Shown: positions 34,401-41,696, counted from the stretch's first letter. The stretch: DNA of 64,000 bases from Azorinus chamasolen (GCA_963576725.1 OY755242.1:62996324-63060323), one strand, 5' to 3'. Notes: generated from the letters alone by a model not told the origin. Translations and numbers: made by a program.

Positions 34401-36539
34401 AGGTGGTTGCTTAATGCAGGACGAAAGTTATGCAGAAAGCTCCTATAGGAGCTTTCTGCATAACTTTCGTCCTGCATTAAGCTACCACCTGCCTCTGCCA
34501 CCCAGAATTATGCCCCTTTTTGGTGGTCGCATTAGCGGAGTTTATATAACATAACATAATGTACTCCAAATACCTTCTGCACTCTGAGCAATTAATTTCT
34601 GCAAATATTGTCGTCTGCGCAAAAGAAAATTCTTCCATATATTTTTCAAAAACAAATGTCAGCTTGAAAAACAGTTTTGACGCTGATGGAGTACCAAGTT
34701 AGTGAGTTACTCGGCGTCTCATCTGGATCCAGACTGTTTGCAAAGGTTATTATAAATGCTAAAAACCAAAGTAATAGCAGCTGGAACAATACCTTTTATA
34801 GGAACAGTTTGTTATTTCAGAAGTTTGTTGATCGTCTTTGGTCAGAACTTTATATGTCCTTGCATACTCAAAATTACTAAATAATAATGATATTGCTCCC
34901 TGTTTTATCTTCTACCCTGCTTAAACATCTTTTACGCAGCCATTTTACGTTTGCGTAAAACCTTACTTGTGAATAGTTTTACAGAGCTACAGATAAAGGT
35001 GTGTACTAAAATCGTCATTCCTCCATCAAACCACACCCTGATCAGACGGCACCTGTAGGATATATCTGATCTGGGTCTACTCTGCATGCAGATGCGTGAA
35101 TTCCATTTATATTCATGAAGGAAATGGTTAACGCATTCATTAAACTGTTTTCAGTTACCATAGTCTAACTAAAGTTTATATTTGGTATGTATCTATAGAT
35201 ACGAAATGTTGTGACCGAGAATCCGCGCCACTCATGGTTCAGTGAAGAAGGGTGTTATATACATGTAGGCCTATGTATATAGACATGATGGGATCTTACC
35301 TGAGCATGTACAGAAGAAACATTTTTAACCGATCACCTAGTTAACCATCTACTCCATAAATACGCTTTTCTACGCATTTGTAAACAGAGTAGACCCAGAT
35401 CAGACGGCTCCTGTAGGAACCGTCTGATCAGGGTCTGCTCTGTTTGCTTACGATAGGATATAGATATGATTCTACAGTTTCTGCCATGGTCAAAACTTCA
35501 CGTGTACACGTGCTATTATAACAAATTAATCTAATTAATATTCATGACGTCATCATTTCTTAAATGAATATTCATGGAGGAAGTGGGTTAACACAGCACG
35601 GATGTATCTGAAAGCAGGTGTCCCTCATATAAACGATTTTTCAAACAAAGTTGATCTAGATCAGGATCAGATCAGCTGATCCTACAGGAGTCGTCTTATC
35701 AGGGTCTGCTCTGTTTGCTTATGACATAATATTAAAAGATATACCACAGTTTCCGCCGTTGTAAAATATTATCTTGTTAAGTGTTAATGCCGAACGAACG
35801 TTAATACCAAAAACGTATTTCTTTCGCCCCGCATTAACCCTTTCCTTCATACAAACGTATTTTCACGCATTTGTAAACAGAGTAGACCCCTAGGATCTGT
35901 TTGACAGATCTGTTTCTTTACTTTTTAAAATGAGTACAATGTTCCATCTTCCATGTTTGATTATAACTATTTCGTCCACGAATATTCAGTAGGTATTGAA
36001 AATTGGAATATAGAACAGGAATAGGGCTTAAACTACAACCTGTCTCCTAGACCTATAATGACAATCTCTTCCAAGGGTGGGCGTTTTATAAGTTTTACTG
36101 TGTATTGAGCAAGTCTTACATCGCAGCCATTGATCATACGTATATGTAAGTAACAGAGTGTCTAATAAGGATCAAAACCAGAACTACAAATAACGACGCG
36201 TACCCAAATACTTAAATCGCCATTTCTCCGCCAAACACTATATTGTGACCACTCTTTAGAATAGTCTCTTCGAGACGATTCTAAAGAGTGGTCATAGTCT
36301 TGGGTTTGGTGGAGAAATAAAGAAACTATGCTTGAAAATGTTTAAATTCACGCATCTTATCTGGATCCAAACTGCTTAACGCTTTCTTTAAGTTTCAGAA
36401 AAAAAGTTAAATTACATCAAGATAACATTAAAATGTAGATCTACTTTACCTTCATTTGATGCACACGTGAATCATGCGCCTGGTACTGGTAGGAGAACAC
36501 TGCCACTAAGACTGACAGAAACACCAAACACTTCAACAT
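19255..36539 (-). CDS. GM2-activator-like (ML-domain) lipid-binding protein, complete four-exon gene
   Basis: Exons in order are 36450-36539, 23958-24128, 21425-21598 and 19255-19401. All joins are GT-AG and phase 0, giving 30+57+58+48 = 193 codons plus stop, the length of human GM2A. The mature part has eight cysteines where GM2A has them (NCST; VCDL; DCTG; FCSV; VCPD; DCSCPF; LICV) plus one extra near the C-terminus, and retains SLLPDPL and CSCPF. ML-domain proteins bind lipids in a beta-cup; GM2A presents gangliosides to hexosaminidase in lysosomes, while mollusc homologues are poorly characterised, so the exact ligand is unknown. Introns of 12.3, 2.4 and 2.0 kb are packed with MITEs. A paralogous first exon lies at 2520-2609 in the same direction. 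Confidence 0.88.
19610..19930. mobile_element. PAL-4 Tigger-like MITE in intron 3
   Basis: GCTGAACTTCGATATATCAA start, GGATAACTCGAATTTC, a central GAAAGCTCC region with a decayed mirror, and a terminal block with TCGAACTTCTGTTACCTCG. Confidence 0.6.
20096..20162. mobile_element. PAL-7 foldback
   Basis: TCGAGGGCTTGGTGCAAAAC, perfect stem to a CACAAAGTG apex, and its mirror ending CCCTCGA. Confidence 0.75.
20243..20490. mobile_element. PAL-1c MITE with TTAA ends
   Basis: TTAA at 20243-20246 and 20487-20490. Core with GGCTCCTATAGGAGCTGTC. Confidence 0.8.
20491..20885. mobile_element. PAL-3b MITE, split by a PAL-2 insertion
   Basis: Left part with CCTCTAAACCGGAATTC and AGTGAAAGTCATGC; right part ends GAGGGGTTTTACTG. 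The two halves are separated at a TTAA by PAL-2 (20617-20835). Confidence 0.65.
20617..20835. mobile_element. PAL-2 MITE with TTAA ends, nested in PAL-3
   Basis: TTAA at 20617-20620 and 20832-20835. Perfect core GAGCATTTGCTCCTATAGGA with mirror. Ends CCCATTTCCTCATATT and GAGGTAATGGGTTAA. Confidence 0.85.
21008..21052. repeat. CA/CG simple repeat
   Basis: Alternating purine-pyrimidine run of ACACAC and GCGCGC blocks. Confidence 0.85.
21098..21332. mobile_element. PAL-2 MITE with TTAA ends
   Basis: TTAA at 21098-21101 and 21329-21332. Core with imperfect centre TGCTCCATAAAAGAAAATGC. Lies about 90 bp downstream of exon 3 of the GM2A-like gene. Confidence 0.8.
21425..21598 (-). CDS. GM2A-like gene, exon 3
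   Basis: Acceptor CATTTTCAG, then YSLDLQIKIAGEFVSVCD…GFDCTGNDFCSVF…VCPDIV…GYDCSCPFKQ, then donor GTACATG. 58 codons with six cysteines matching the disulfide core of GM2A. Confidence 0.88.
21599..22460. other. Intron 2 sequence, left part
   Basis: Nothing recognised beyond a short CTTCCTTTTACAAGGAAG inverted repeat near 21680. Confidence 0.4.
22472..22569 (-). repeat. tRNA-like SINE
   Basis: Minus strand has GGAGTAGTCGAGCGGGCTAA (A-box-like) and GTGGGTTCGATTCC (B-box), with a long class-II-like spacer and an oligo-T-rich 3' tail. The acceptor stem does not pair. Confidence 0.55.
22990..23400. repeat. Diverged ~250-bp direct duplication in intron 2
   Basis: TACATTGGCTGAGAGCGATC and TACATTGGTTGAGAGCGATC blocks, each followed by a GTAGG-rich stretch and GAAGGGTGT. 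Confidence 0.55.
23958..24128 (-). CDS. GM2A-like gene, exon 2
   Basis: Acceptor TTCTTATAG, then IPNGGPINGFSVKNCSTSPG…SASLLPDPLKGGASTTLSV…EPITGPIS, then donor GTAAGTCC. 57 codons, corresponding to the SFSWDNC…LTLEPDPI region of GM2A. Confidence 0.88.
24205..24423. mobile_element. Mosaic of PAL-3b core and PAL-2 flank
   Basis: A GAAAGCTCC palindrome with AGGTGGTGGCTAAATGCAGG arm is followed directly by decayed PAL-2 sequence (GAGCAAATGC, AATGGTTTCAAAACTACATA), itself split by the next element. Confidence 0.5.
24424..25081 (+). mobile_element. AACWAGA-type element B (GGGCCANGATGGCCC family)
   Basis: Starts AACAAGAGGGCCAAGATGGC and CGCTCACCTG; ends with a GACGACGGACGCC run, a CTCACC…CAGGTGAGC hairpin and TAAAAA. 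CGCTCACCTG and CAGGTGAGC are inverted subterminal copies. Contains tandem core units with GTGACCTAGTTTTTGACC. It interrupts a PAL-2 copy. Confidence 0.75.
25115..25326. mobile_element. PAL-1b MITE
   Basis: Core GAGACGCCTACTTACTCGGC with mirror, AACAGCTGAATTC arms. Right TTAA at 25323-25326. Confidence 0.65.
25447..26005. repeat. 26-bp minisatellite, about 20 units
   Basis: Unit CTACARTCTAGTKGGAGAAA followed by TTGTAA. Several units are shortened to GAAATTGTAACGAAATTGTA. Confidence 0.92.
26167..26214. repeat. Short hairpin
   Basis: GTTCTTCTGTGCAC and its exact mirror, 20-bp loop. Confidence 0.7.
26374..26750. mobile_element. PAL-3b MITE split by PAL-2
   Basis: CAGTAAAGTCTCG before and TAGCTTAATGCAGAACAAAG with a GAAAGTTCC palindrome after the PAL-2 insertion; right terminus lost. 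Confidence 0.5.
26387..26625. mobile_element. PAL-2 MITE with TTAA ends
   Basis: TTAA at 26387-26390 and 26622-26625; imperfect core centre TGCTGCTATGGAGCA. Confidence 0.75.
26857..26935. repeat. 24-bp tandem repeat derived from a PAL-1b centre
   Basis: GTATCTCAAGTCACAAGTCA units, apparently grown from the AGTCACTCGGCGTCTC-type core. Confidence 0.6.
27928..28237 (-). mobile_element. tRNA-derived SINE inside element E
   Basis: On the minus strand: a 72-nt tRNA-like head (28237 to 28166), a ~230-bp body, and a T-rich tail. The surrounding repeat unit resumes on the far side (…TTAACTA / TACACC…), so this is a clean insertion with a short TSD such as CTA. Confidence 0.75.
28166..28237 (-). repeat. 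tRNA-like head of the SINE
   Basis: GGTGGCG and TCCCACC nearly pair as an acceptor stem. TAGTCTAGTGGTAACGCG is a good A box and GGGGTTCAAATCCC a perfect B box and T arm. It resembles tRNA-Asp/Ile-type sequences but is part of the SINE. Confidence 0.7.
29122..29420. mobile_element. PAL-4 Tigger-like MITE
   Basis: TCGATATATCGAACTCGG start and CGAAGTTCAAACTG end. Centre GAAAGCTCCTATACAGGAGC. TA at the right end. Confidence 0.75.
29584..29658. mobile_element. PAL-7 foldback with 4-bp TSD
   Basis: CGAGGGCTTGGTACAAAACT to CACTTTGTG apex and mirror. Flanked by ATAA on both sides (29580-29583, 29659-29662). Confidence 0.8.
29672..29925. mobile_element. PAL-1 hybrid (a left flank, c right flank)
   Basis: TTAA at both ends. 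Left half is PAL-1a (TTTACTCCATAAATATG), right half PAL-1c reversed (GATCTATTTCTTTACTTTC, ATTCCATATCCAGTTATAAC). Only one arm of the core remains. Confidence 0.7.
30041..30290. mobile_element. PAL-1c MITE with TTAA ends
   Basis: TTAA at 30041-30044 and 30287-30290; core with GGCTCAAACAGGAGCCGTC. Confidence 0.8.
30348..30480. mobile_element. Two PAL-1 core palindromes in tandem
   Basis: GCCCAGATCAGAGGGTTCCT with mirror (30360-30408), then AGACAGATCCTACAGGAGC. Flanks absent. Confidence 0.5.
30693..31048. mobile_element. PAL-1a dimer
   Basis: Starts at GTTAACCATTTACTCCG. Two PAL-1 cores (about 30838-30862 and 30893-30910) share one pair of a-type flanks. Confidence 0.6.
31059..31262. mobile_element. 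PAL-3b MITE
   Basis: CAGTAAAACCTTGTATAAAG to ACAGGTTCTACTG. Centre GAGAGCTCTTATAGGAGC. Confidence 0.75.
31338..31540. mobile_element. PAL-3a MITE
   Basis: CAGTAAAACCTCTCTAAAGC to GAGATGTTTTACTG, TA on both sides; centre GAACGCTCCTATTGGAGC. Confidence 0.85.
31541..32204. other. Intronic stretch, few repeats
   Basis: One PAL-1 core-like palindrome at 32034-32105 and a TCGAGCGATGTCGAGGCTCG hairpin near 31760. Nothing else recognised. Confidence 0.4.
32208..32428. mobile_element. PAL-1a MITE, shortened core
   Basis: CTTTTCTCCATAACTGC left, AGACGGCTCCTGTATGAGCC centre, ACGAATACTCGTGGAGTAAA right. Confidence 0.6.
32500..32954. mobile_element. Longer PAL-6 relative (hAT-like) with nested foldback
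   Basis: CACAGGGGAAAGACACGTTT at one end and ACTGACTCAAACTGATCTCA with CCCCTG at the other; the arms are 450 bp apart. Confidence 0.55.
32764..32904. repeat. Foldback with CCTCGCC/GGCTCG-type apex
   Basis: Arms TTATACAGATCATTGGCGGG and mirror, imperfect inner stem, apex GCCCTCGCCTAACGGCTCGG. Lies inside the PAL-6 relative. Confidence 0.75.
33126..33255. mobile_element. PAL-2 fragment with shortened centre
   Basis: GATAAATAGAGCATTTGCAA then direct mirror; the TCCTATAGGA centre is absent. Confidence 0.6.
33275..33369. mobile_element. PAL-6 foldback
   Basis: CACAGGGGTAAAACACGTTT with mirror. Flanks GTCACAGT and GCCACAGT suggest an 8-bp TSD with one change. Confidence 0.75.
33395..33653. mobile_element. 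PAL-2 MITE interrupted by a 31-bp PAL-7
   Basis: Left flank TTAACTATAGAAAATAAG, core arms split at the centre by PAL-7 (33533-33563), right flank ending in GAATTAGTTAAG. Confidence 0.65.
33533..33563. mobile_element. 31-bp minimal PAL-7 with 4-bp TSD
   Basis: CGAGGGCTTGGTG plus TTTTGCACCAAGCCCTCG, which are the two ends of PAL-7 with the inner stem missing. Flanked by AAAT at 33529-33532 and 33564-33567. Confidence 0.75.
34116..34344. mobile_element. PAL-2 MITE with TTAA ends
   Basis: TTAA at 34116-34119 and 34341-34344; core TTTGCTCCTATGGGGGCAAA. Confidence 0.8.
34399..34493. mobile_element. PAL-3b core, perfect palindrome
   Basis: ACAGGTGGTTGCTTAATGCA … GAAAGCTCCTATAGGAGC … mirror. Terminal CAGTAAAACC blocks are missing. 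Confidence 0.7.
34676..34745. mobile_element. PAL-1b core fragment
   Basis: AACAGTTTTGACGCTGATGG and ACTCGGCGTCTCATCTGGAT arms. Confidence 0.5.
34982..35133. mobile_element. Chimera of PAL-5 left half and PAL-1 right half
   Basis: CAGAGCTACAGATAAAGGTG to CCATCAAACC (PAL-5), then CACCCTGATCAGACGGCACC to GGAAATGGTTAA (PAL-1). Confidence 0.6.
35341..35591. mobile_element. PAL-1a MITE with TTAA ends
   Basis: TTAA at 35341-35344 and 35588-35591; reverse orientation, core with GGCTCCTGTAGGAACCGTC. Confidence 0.8.
35622..35785. mobile_element. PAL-1 fragment
   Basis: TCCCTCATATAAACG left and one core arm with GTCTGCTCTGTTTGC; right end lost. Confidence 0.5.
35834..36031. mobile_element. PAL-1c MITE, core mostly deleted
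   Basis: TTAA at both ends. c-type flanks intact (TTTCCTTCATACAAACG, GAACAGGAATAGGGCTTAA), but only AGAGTAGACCCCTAGGATCT remains of the core. Confidence 0.7.
36187..36362. mobile_element. PAL-5 MITE
   Basis: ACAAATAACGACGCGTACCC left, near-perfect core TTGTGACCACTCTTTAGAAT with mirror, CACGCATCTTATCTG right. Confidence 0.7.
36450..36539 (-). CDS. GM2A-like gene, exon 1 (signal peptide)
   Basis: ATG at complement 36537-36539. The peptide starts MLKCLVFLSVLVAVFSYQYQ, a clear secretory signal, and after 30 codons ends in AAG followed by donor GTAAAG. Confidence 0.82.
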
Positions 36540-36674
36540 TTCTCTGGATTTGGTTGGTGCTGCGAGTGAGCTGTTTTCTCTCCAGTCGACGGAATAAGAA
36601 TAACACGACAAAGCGAAACAAGGACGTATCTCAATACACGGAAGTTTAATAGTGATTAGATTTATACGAATGAA

Positions 36675-36693
36675 TGTTTACATTGACACCGTG
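36675..36693. promoter_or_regulatory. Shared upstream motif, complete GM2A-like gene
   Basis: TGTTTACATTGACACCGTG, 136 bp upstream of the ATG; one mismatch to the motif at 2744-2762. Confidence 0.5.
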
Positions 36694-36730
36694 TGTAGCT
36701 ATGAAGGAAAGGTATAATATTTTAATATAC

Positions 36731-36806
36731 GTGCCTTTTGCGGGTTCAGTGACTATATATTAATTATTATCTATCATCCATATATAGTCGAACCCCTTAC
36801 GGGCAC
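36731..36806. repeat. Hairpin
   Basis: GTGCCTTTTGCGGGTTCAGT and GTCGAACCCCTTACGGGCAC form an imperfect stem with an A/T-rich loop. Confidence 0.6.
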
Positions 36807-36943
36807 ATAATTATGCCTTTCTTAACCCTTTACTCCATGAATATTCAAGTGAGAAATAATGATATAATAAATATTGCATGTGCGTAGTTTAGTGCAGATC
36901 TATAATCATTGTATCATATGCAAAAGAGCAGACCCTGATCAGA

Positions 36944-37315
36944 TAAAGGTGCGTATCCAAATTCTAAAATCGCCATTTCTATACCAAACCCTATACTGTG
37001 GCCACTCTTTAGAATCGTCTCGAAGAGTGGTCACAGTACAGTAAAACCTCTCTATAACGGCCACTAAATTACATCAAATATTTTGTGTCAAAGTAAGGTG
37101 GCTGCTTAAAGCAAGGTAAAAGTAAAACAGAACGCTCCTATAGGAGCGTTCTGTTTTACTTTCACCTTGCTTTAAGCAGCCACCTGCCCTAAATACCAAC
37201 TAATTATCACGATTTAGTGGCCGTTATAGAGAGGTTTTACTGTATAGGGTTTGATGGAGAAATAAAGAAGTTATTCCTGAACATGAATTGATTTACGCAT
37301 CTTATCTGGAACTCT
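36944..37315. mobile_element. PAL-5 MITE, itself split by PAL-3
   Basis: AGATAAAGGTGCGTATCCAA to TTACGCATCTTATCTGGA; the stem GTGGTCACAGTATAGGG is split at TA. Confidence 0.7.
37039..37242. mobile_element. PAL-3a MITE, near-perfect palindrome
   Basis: CAGTAAAACCTCTCTATAAC to its mirror, TA duplicated exactly inside the PAL-5 stem; centre GAACGCTCCTATAGGAGC. Confidence 0.9.
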
Positions 37316-37401
37316 GGATGGCTCCTAAAGGAGCCATCTGATCTGGGTCTTCTCTGTTTGCGAAGGTGTAGCTTATTCATGGAGTAAAAGGTTACTGTGC
37401 T

Positions 37402-37489
37402 TTGCTTATAGGCCTACTTGCATTATTAGGTCGTGGTTCTTATCTTTGCTTATAGGCCTACTTGCATTATTAGGTCGTGGTTCTTATCT
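37402..37489. repeat. 46-bp direct tandem duplication
   Basis: Two identical copies of a unit starting TTTGCTTATAGGCCTACTTG. Confidence 0.9.
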
Positions 37490-37499
37490 TTCGCCGCTA

Positions 37500-37985
37500 C
37501 AGTTAAACTTCGATGTCTCAAACTTCAAAGGACTATACAAATGTGTTCGAGATAACAGATGTTCCAGTTATTCGGTTTCTAATCTGAGAAATTTCTTGAG
37601 TTCACAGATTAATCCATTACCCCATAGGCTATTTTTAGATACAACTTATTTGAATAAATCTACCGAAAAGGAGCATTAACTAGAGAAAAGTTTTTTTTTA
37701 GAAATTTGTAGTTTGAAACCATTGCGATAAATATTTATCACAATGGTTTCACAAAGTGACTTTTACAGAGCCGTCAAAAGTCGTCAATATGAGGGAATGG
37801 GTTAATACAGGTATGAGCTTTCAACATAACTGTAGACCTGTATTAAGGTGCCACATATGTTTCTATGTATCTGCAGCGATACAGCAATTCTGTATTTTAA
37901 CTTGTGGAAGGAGATTGGCCAAACGTTTAGTTCGAAATATCCCAAAATTCGAGTTATCCGAGTTCGAGATATCGAAGTTCAACTG
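37500..37985. mobile_element. PAL-4 Tigger-like MITE split by PAL-2
   Basis: CAGTTAAACTTCGATGTCTC to GATATCGAAGTTCAACTG, TA on both sides; PAL-2 sits at a TTAA inside. Confidence 0.8.
37619..37805. mobile_element. PAL-2 MITE nested in PAL-4, core deleted
   Basis: TTAA ends at 37619-37622 and 37802-37805. Core reduced to CATTGCGATAAATATTTATC with ACAATGG. Confidence 0.75.
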
Positions 37986-38117
37986 TATATGTGCGAATTT
38001 GTGATCCCTATGATACAACGTCCAAACTGTTTGACATCTGATTATACTTTTGTAAAGAAACTGAAGAAACCCGAAGAGGGTGATAAATGATGGGTGTTTT
38101 ATCCCGCAGGATAACTA

Positions 38118-38324
38118 CAGTAAAACCTCTCTATAACAACCACTAAATTGTAACTGTAATTAGTTGGTATTCAGGGCAAGTGGCTGCTTAAAGCAAGTTG
38201 AAAGCAAAACAGAACGCTCCTATAGGAGCGTTATGTTTTACCTTCACCTTGCTTTATGCAGTCACCTGCCTTTAACACAAACTATTTGATGTAGTTTAGT
38301 GGTCGCTATAGAGAGGTTTTACTG
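38118..38324. mobile_element. PAL-3a MITE
   Basis: CAGTAAAACCTCTCTATAAC to its mirror, TA present; centre GAACGCTCCTATAGGAGC. Confidence 0.85.
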
Positions 38325-38699
38325 TATTTATTACCTTAGACATTGGATCAACTTATACATGGTGGTTTTTATTACCCAGTAGGGTATTGGATCGGATCCG
38401 TAATAAATTAATGCAGCAAGTTTATGACATAGCAAATCACAAACGTGCCCTGGTTATAAAGCTTCAAGTAATTGTGTCTGTGTCGTGTTTTACACGAAGG
38501 AAAGGGTTAAACAAATACATATCTAGACCAGGAGCTCGTTTCATTAGGTCTACACTATTTGCTACTATGTCAGTCTAATTTAAAGTTATCAAAATGGTAT
38601 CAAAACCAATCATTCAGCTTTACAAACGGGTAAAGATGGGAGATTGGACTCCAAAAACAAAGGGTTATTGACATACCTATGAGCCTTCAGCTCAATCAA

Positions 38700-38876
38700 T
38701 TAAAATATTTTCAAGTATAACTTCTTTATTTCTCCACCAAACCCTATGTTGATCACTCTTTAGAACCATCTCTTCGAGATGGTTCTAAACAATGGTCACA
38801 ACATAGGGTTTGGTAGAGGAATTTATGATTTTAGTATTTGAGTATGCATCGTTATCTGTAGCTCTGAAGACAGACT
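38700..38876. mobile_element. PAL-5 MITE
   Basis: Core GATCACTCTTTAGAACCATC with mirror; ends TCGTTATCTGTAGCTCTG. Confidence 0.7.
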
Positions 38877-39065
38877 TGTAAAATTCAAATGAACTATGAA
38901 CTCTTGTCTCCTTTGGGTACTCCAAGTAACCGAATTTGATAATCGTGTATTTAGACGAAGGAAATTCTCACTTCCAGGAAATTCTCACTTCCGCAAATAC
39001 TACCAGGTACTGTTTCAGCGATATGGTGCAGAGAAGATAATTAAGAAAAAACACGTGTGTTCAAT

Positions 39066-39328
39066 GTGTTATACCTCTACTTCATAGATATGCCCTTGCA
39101 AACAGAGTAGACGTTATACCTCTACTTCATAGATATGCCTTTGCAAACAGAGTAGATCCAGATCAGAGGGTTCCTGTAAAAGATGTCAGACCAGGGTCTG
39201 GTCTGTTTGCTTATTGAATCATATTGATCTGATTCTACAATTTTAACCAGGATCAAAACTTTTCTAGCTCATATGAAATTATAAATATGAACATGTCTTA
39301 CATGAATAGTCATGGCGTAAACGGTTAA
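39066..39328. mobile_element. PAL-1a MITE with a 44-bp tandem duplication of its end
   Basis: The segment GTTATACCTCTACTTCATAG through GCAAACAGAGTAGA occurs twice in a row (39066-39155); right end is GCGTAAACGGTTAA. Confidence 0.7.
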
Positions 39329-39331
39329 ACT

Positions 39332-39558
39332 TTAACCCATTACCTCATAGGCTATTTTTAGATACTTTTTTTTAATAAATCTACCGAAAAAGAGCATTAA
39401 CTAACGAAAGGGAAAAAATTAGAATTTTGTAGTTTGAAACCATTGTGATAAATAGAGCATTTGCTCCTATAGGAGCAAATGCTCTATTTATCACAATGGT
39501 TTCATGAAGTGACTTCTACAGAGTCGTCAAAAGTCGTCAATATGAGGGAATGGGTTAA
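39332..39558. mobile_element. PAL-2 MITE with TTAA ends
   Basis: TTAA at 39332-39335 and 39555-39558; perfect centre TTTGCTCCTATAGGAGCAAA. Confidence 0.85.
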
Positions 39559-39592
39559 AAGCATCTTTTCCTAATATATTTCTTTATTATCT

Positions 39593-39750
39593 CAGGGTCT
39601 GCTCTGTTTGCTATTGCTATGATAAAGATCTGATTCTAGTTTTTGTCAAAGCAAAAAATCCCTAGAAAAGTTTACACTATAAAATTTGAGCTAATAAATA
39701 TTCATAATATTATTATTTCATACACGAATATTGACCAGGGAAAGGGTTAA
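39593..39750. mobile_element. PAL-1a fragment
   Basis: TCAGGGTCTGCTCTGTTTGC onward to CCAGGGAAAGGGTTAA; left half missing. Confidence 0.6.
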
Positions 39751-39982
39751 CTCTTTCCCTCATATAAACATGTTTTCACACATTTGTAAACAGAGTAGAC
39801 CCAGATCAGAGGAGCCGTCTGATCAGGGTCTGCTCTGTTTACTAATGGGATTTGATAGATCTTTTTCTTCACTTTCTAAAATGGCTACAGTGTTCCACCT
39901 TCCATATTTCATTATGGCATTTTGTCCATGAATATTCAGTAGGTATTGAAACTTTGAATAAACATAGAACAGGGAAAGAGTT
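39747..39982. mobile_element. PAL-1c MITE
   Basis: TTAA at 39747-39750 shared with the previous fragment; right end GAACAGGGAAAGAGTTTT is mutated. Confidence 0.7.
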
Positions 39983-40735
39983 TTCAATATTCATTAAGCA
40001 TATAACAGTTGACTGTCAGAGAATGACATTTGACCACCATAAGAAATACACAAGCTGAAAAAATATGATGAAGACCTGTGATGAAATAAAGGTGCCACAA
40101 TATCGACAAGGCAAAAAAGGCACAATGTTTTATATATATGTATGAAATTAAATCTTGACTTTGCTGACCAATTTGAAACAGATACTTGACCAAGGGGCAA
40201 AGATAAGACACACATGTATAAATTGGAAGAGATGAGAATGCTGGATTATAATAAATTAAATACCACATGTTTAATAAATCATGGGCATACTTGCAGAAAT
40301 CGATAGATAAAAGATATTTGTCAAAAAGCATATTCTGTGCAAACAAACATTCCTAAAGAGTATCATTATAACTGACTAAGAGTATGTAGATACGGTTCGT
40401 AAGAATGGACATACTGACAGATAGTGTCATCACAATCTCAAACTGTGAGTATCAGTATATTTATCAGGGCACTCAGACCCCTGAATATATTGCTAATCTG
40501 GGAAGCAGGCCATTAGGAGGGGGAATAGCACAAAACAGAAGCTGGTCTAATACAACAAATATCTGGGACTGTTATAGACAAGGAAACTTTTTGTACAAAT
40601 TGGTTACCATTTTTTCTCCATTATGTATTATTCTTTGGTTTTGCATCTATCAAAACATGCATAATCTCACATAGTAAAGCAAATATTGTATTGACACAAT
40701 TTAAACATAATTATTGAGAATCAGATAATTTGTTA
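39983..40735. other. Non-genic stretch
   Basis: No repeat or exon recognised. Open frames of up to 120 codons are present but low-complexity and unlike any family. Confidence 0.35.
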
Positions 40736-40738
40736 GTA

Positions 40739-41140
40739 CAATAAAACCTCTCCAATCATGAATTCTAGTAGTGAAGAATTTAGATACTTTTCGGCAGGTG
40801 GCTGTTTAACCCATTACCTCATAGGGTATTTTTAGATACAACAGCTTTGAATAAATCTACCGAAATGGAGCATTAACTAGAGAAAAGGATTTTTTTTTAG
40901 AATTTCATAGTTTGAAACCATTGTGATAAATAGAAGATTTGCTCCTAAAGGAGCAAATGCTTTATTTATCACAATGGTTTCACAAAGTGACTTTTACAGA
41001 GTCGTCAAAAGTCGTCAATATGAGGGAATGGGTAAATGCATGAGCTTTCTGTCTGACTTTCAACCTGTATTTAGCTATCATCTGTCTTCAAGACCGATAT
41101 TTAAACTAAACTGAATGTCTGGTTTTGAGGGGTTTTACTG
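40739..41140. mobile_element. PAL-3b MITE split by PAL-2
   Basis: CAATAAAACCTCTCCAATC left; TGAGCTTTCTGTCTGACTTT and GAGGGGTTTTACTG right; interrupted at TTAA. Confidence 0.65.
40806..41035. mobile_element. PAL-2 MITE nested in PAL-3
   Basis: TTAA at 40806-40809; right end GGGAATGGGTAA has lost one T. Centre TTTGCTCCTAAAGGAGCAAA. Confidence 0.75.
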
Positions 41141-41160
41141 TATAACACACACAAATACAC

Positions 41161-41188
41161 TCCTCTGCACTCCCCCCCCCCCCCCCCC
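41161..41188. repeat. Poly-C tract followed by AC repeat
   Basis: About 28 consecutive pyrimidines, almost all C, then ACACACAC. Confidence 0.9.
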
Positions 41189-41252
41189 CTACACACACAC
41201 ACATATATTATGCAAGTCAATACTTATGGACATCATTACTTATAGCACTTAA

Positions 41253-41463
41253 TTAACATTTTCCCTCATATAAACATGTTTTCACGCATTTGCAAACAGA
41301 GTAGACCCAGATCAGACGGCTCCTAGAGGAGCCATCTGATCAGGGTCTGCTTTGTTTGCTAATAGAATTTGATAGATCTGGTTCTTTAGTTTCCAAACTG
41401 TCTGATCTGGGACTACTCTTTTAGTAAATGCGTGAAAAGGCATTTATATGAGGGAAAGGTTAA
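41253..41463. mobile_element. PAL-1 hybrid
   Basis: TTAA at both ends. Starts as reversed PAL-1c, then a second CTGTCTGATCTGGGACTACT arm and the forward right flank; a partial dimer. Confidence 0.65.
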
Positions 41464-41696
41464 AAACACGAATGTCATACAGTTAAGAACCAGATGTGAC
41501 CTAAATTACTTGGCCTCTTATTTGGATCAAAACTGCCTACATAGTTACAAACTTTCTGCTAGTAAGCACAGAACACAACACTCCTTGATTAAGCAAAGAA
41601 TAAATAGAAAGTTACACAACACTCCTTGATCTTGACACATGTCAAACAAGGCCAAAGATATGTACAAATCATGTAACCCTTGACTCTATACAACAC

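Larger units (their letters stand above)
36822..37392. mobile_element. PAL-1a MITE with PAL-5 and PAL-3 nested inside
   Basis: Left flank CTTAACCCTTTACTCCATGA; right TTATTCATGGAGTAAAAGG. The core is split at GACCCTGATC | ATGGCTCC by the PAL-5 copy. Confidence 0.7.

Noticed and set aside
39984..40346. 120-codon minus-strand open frame
   Set aside because: Composition like random A/T-rich sequence; no domain, no splice or start context.
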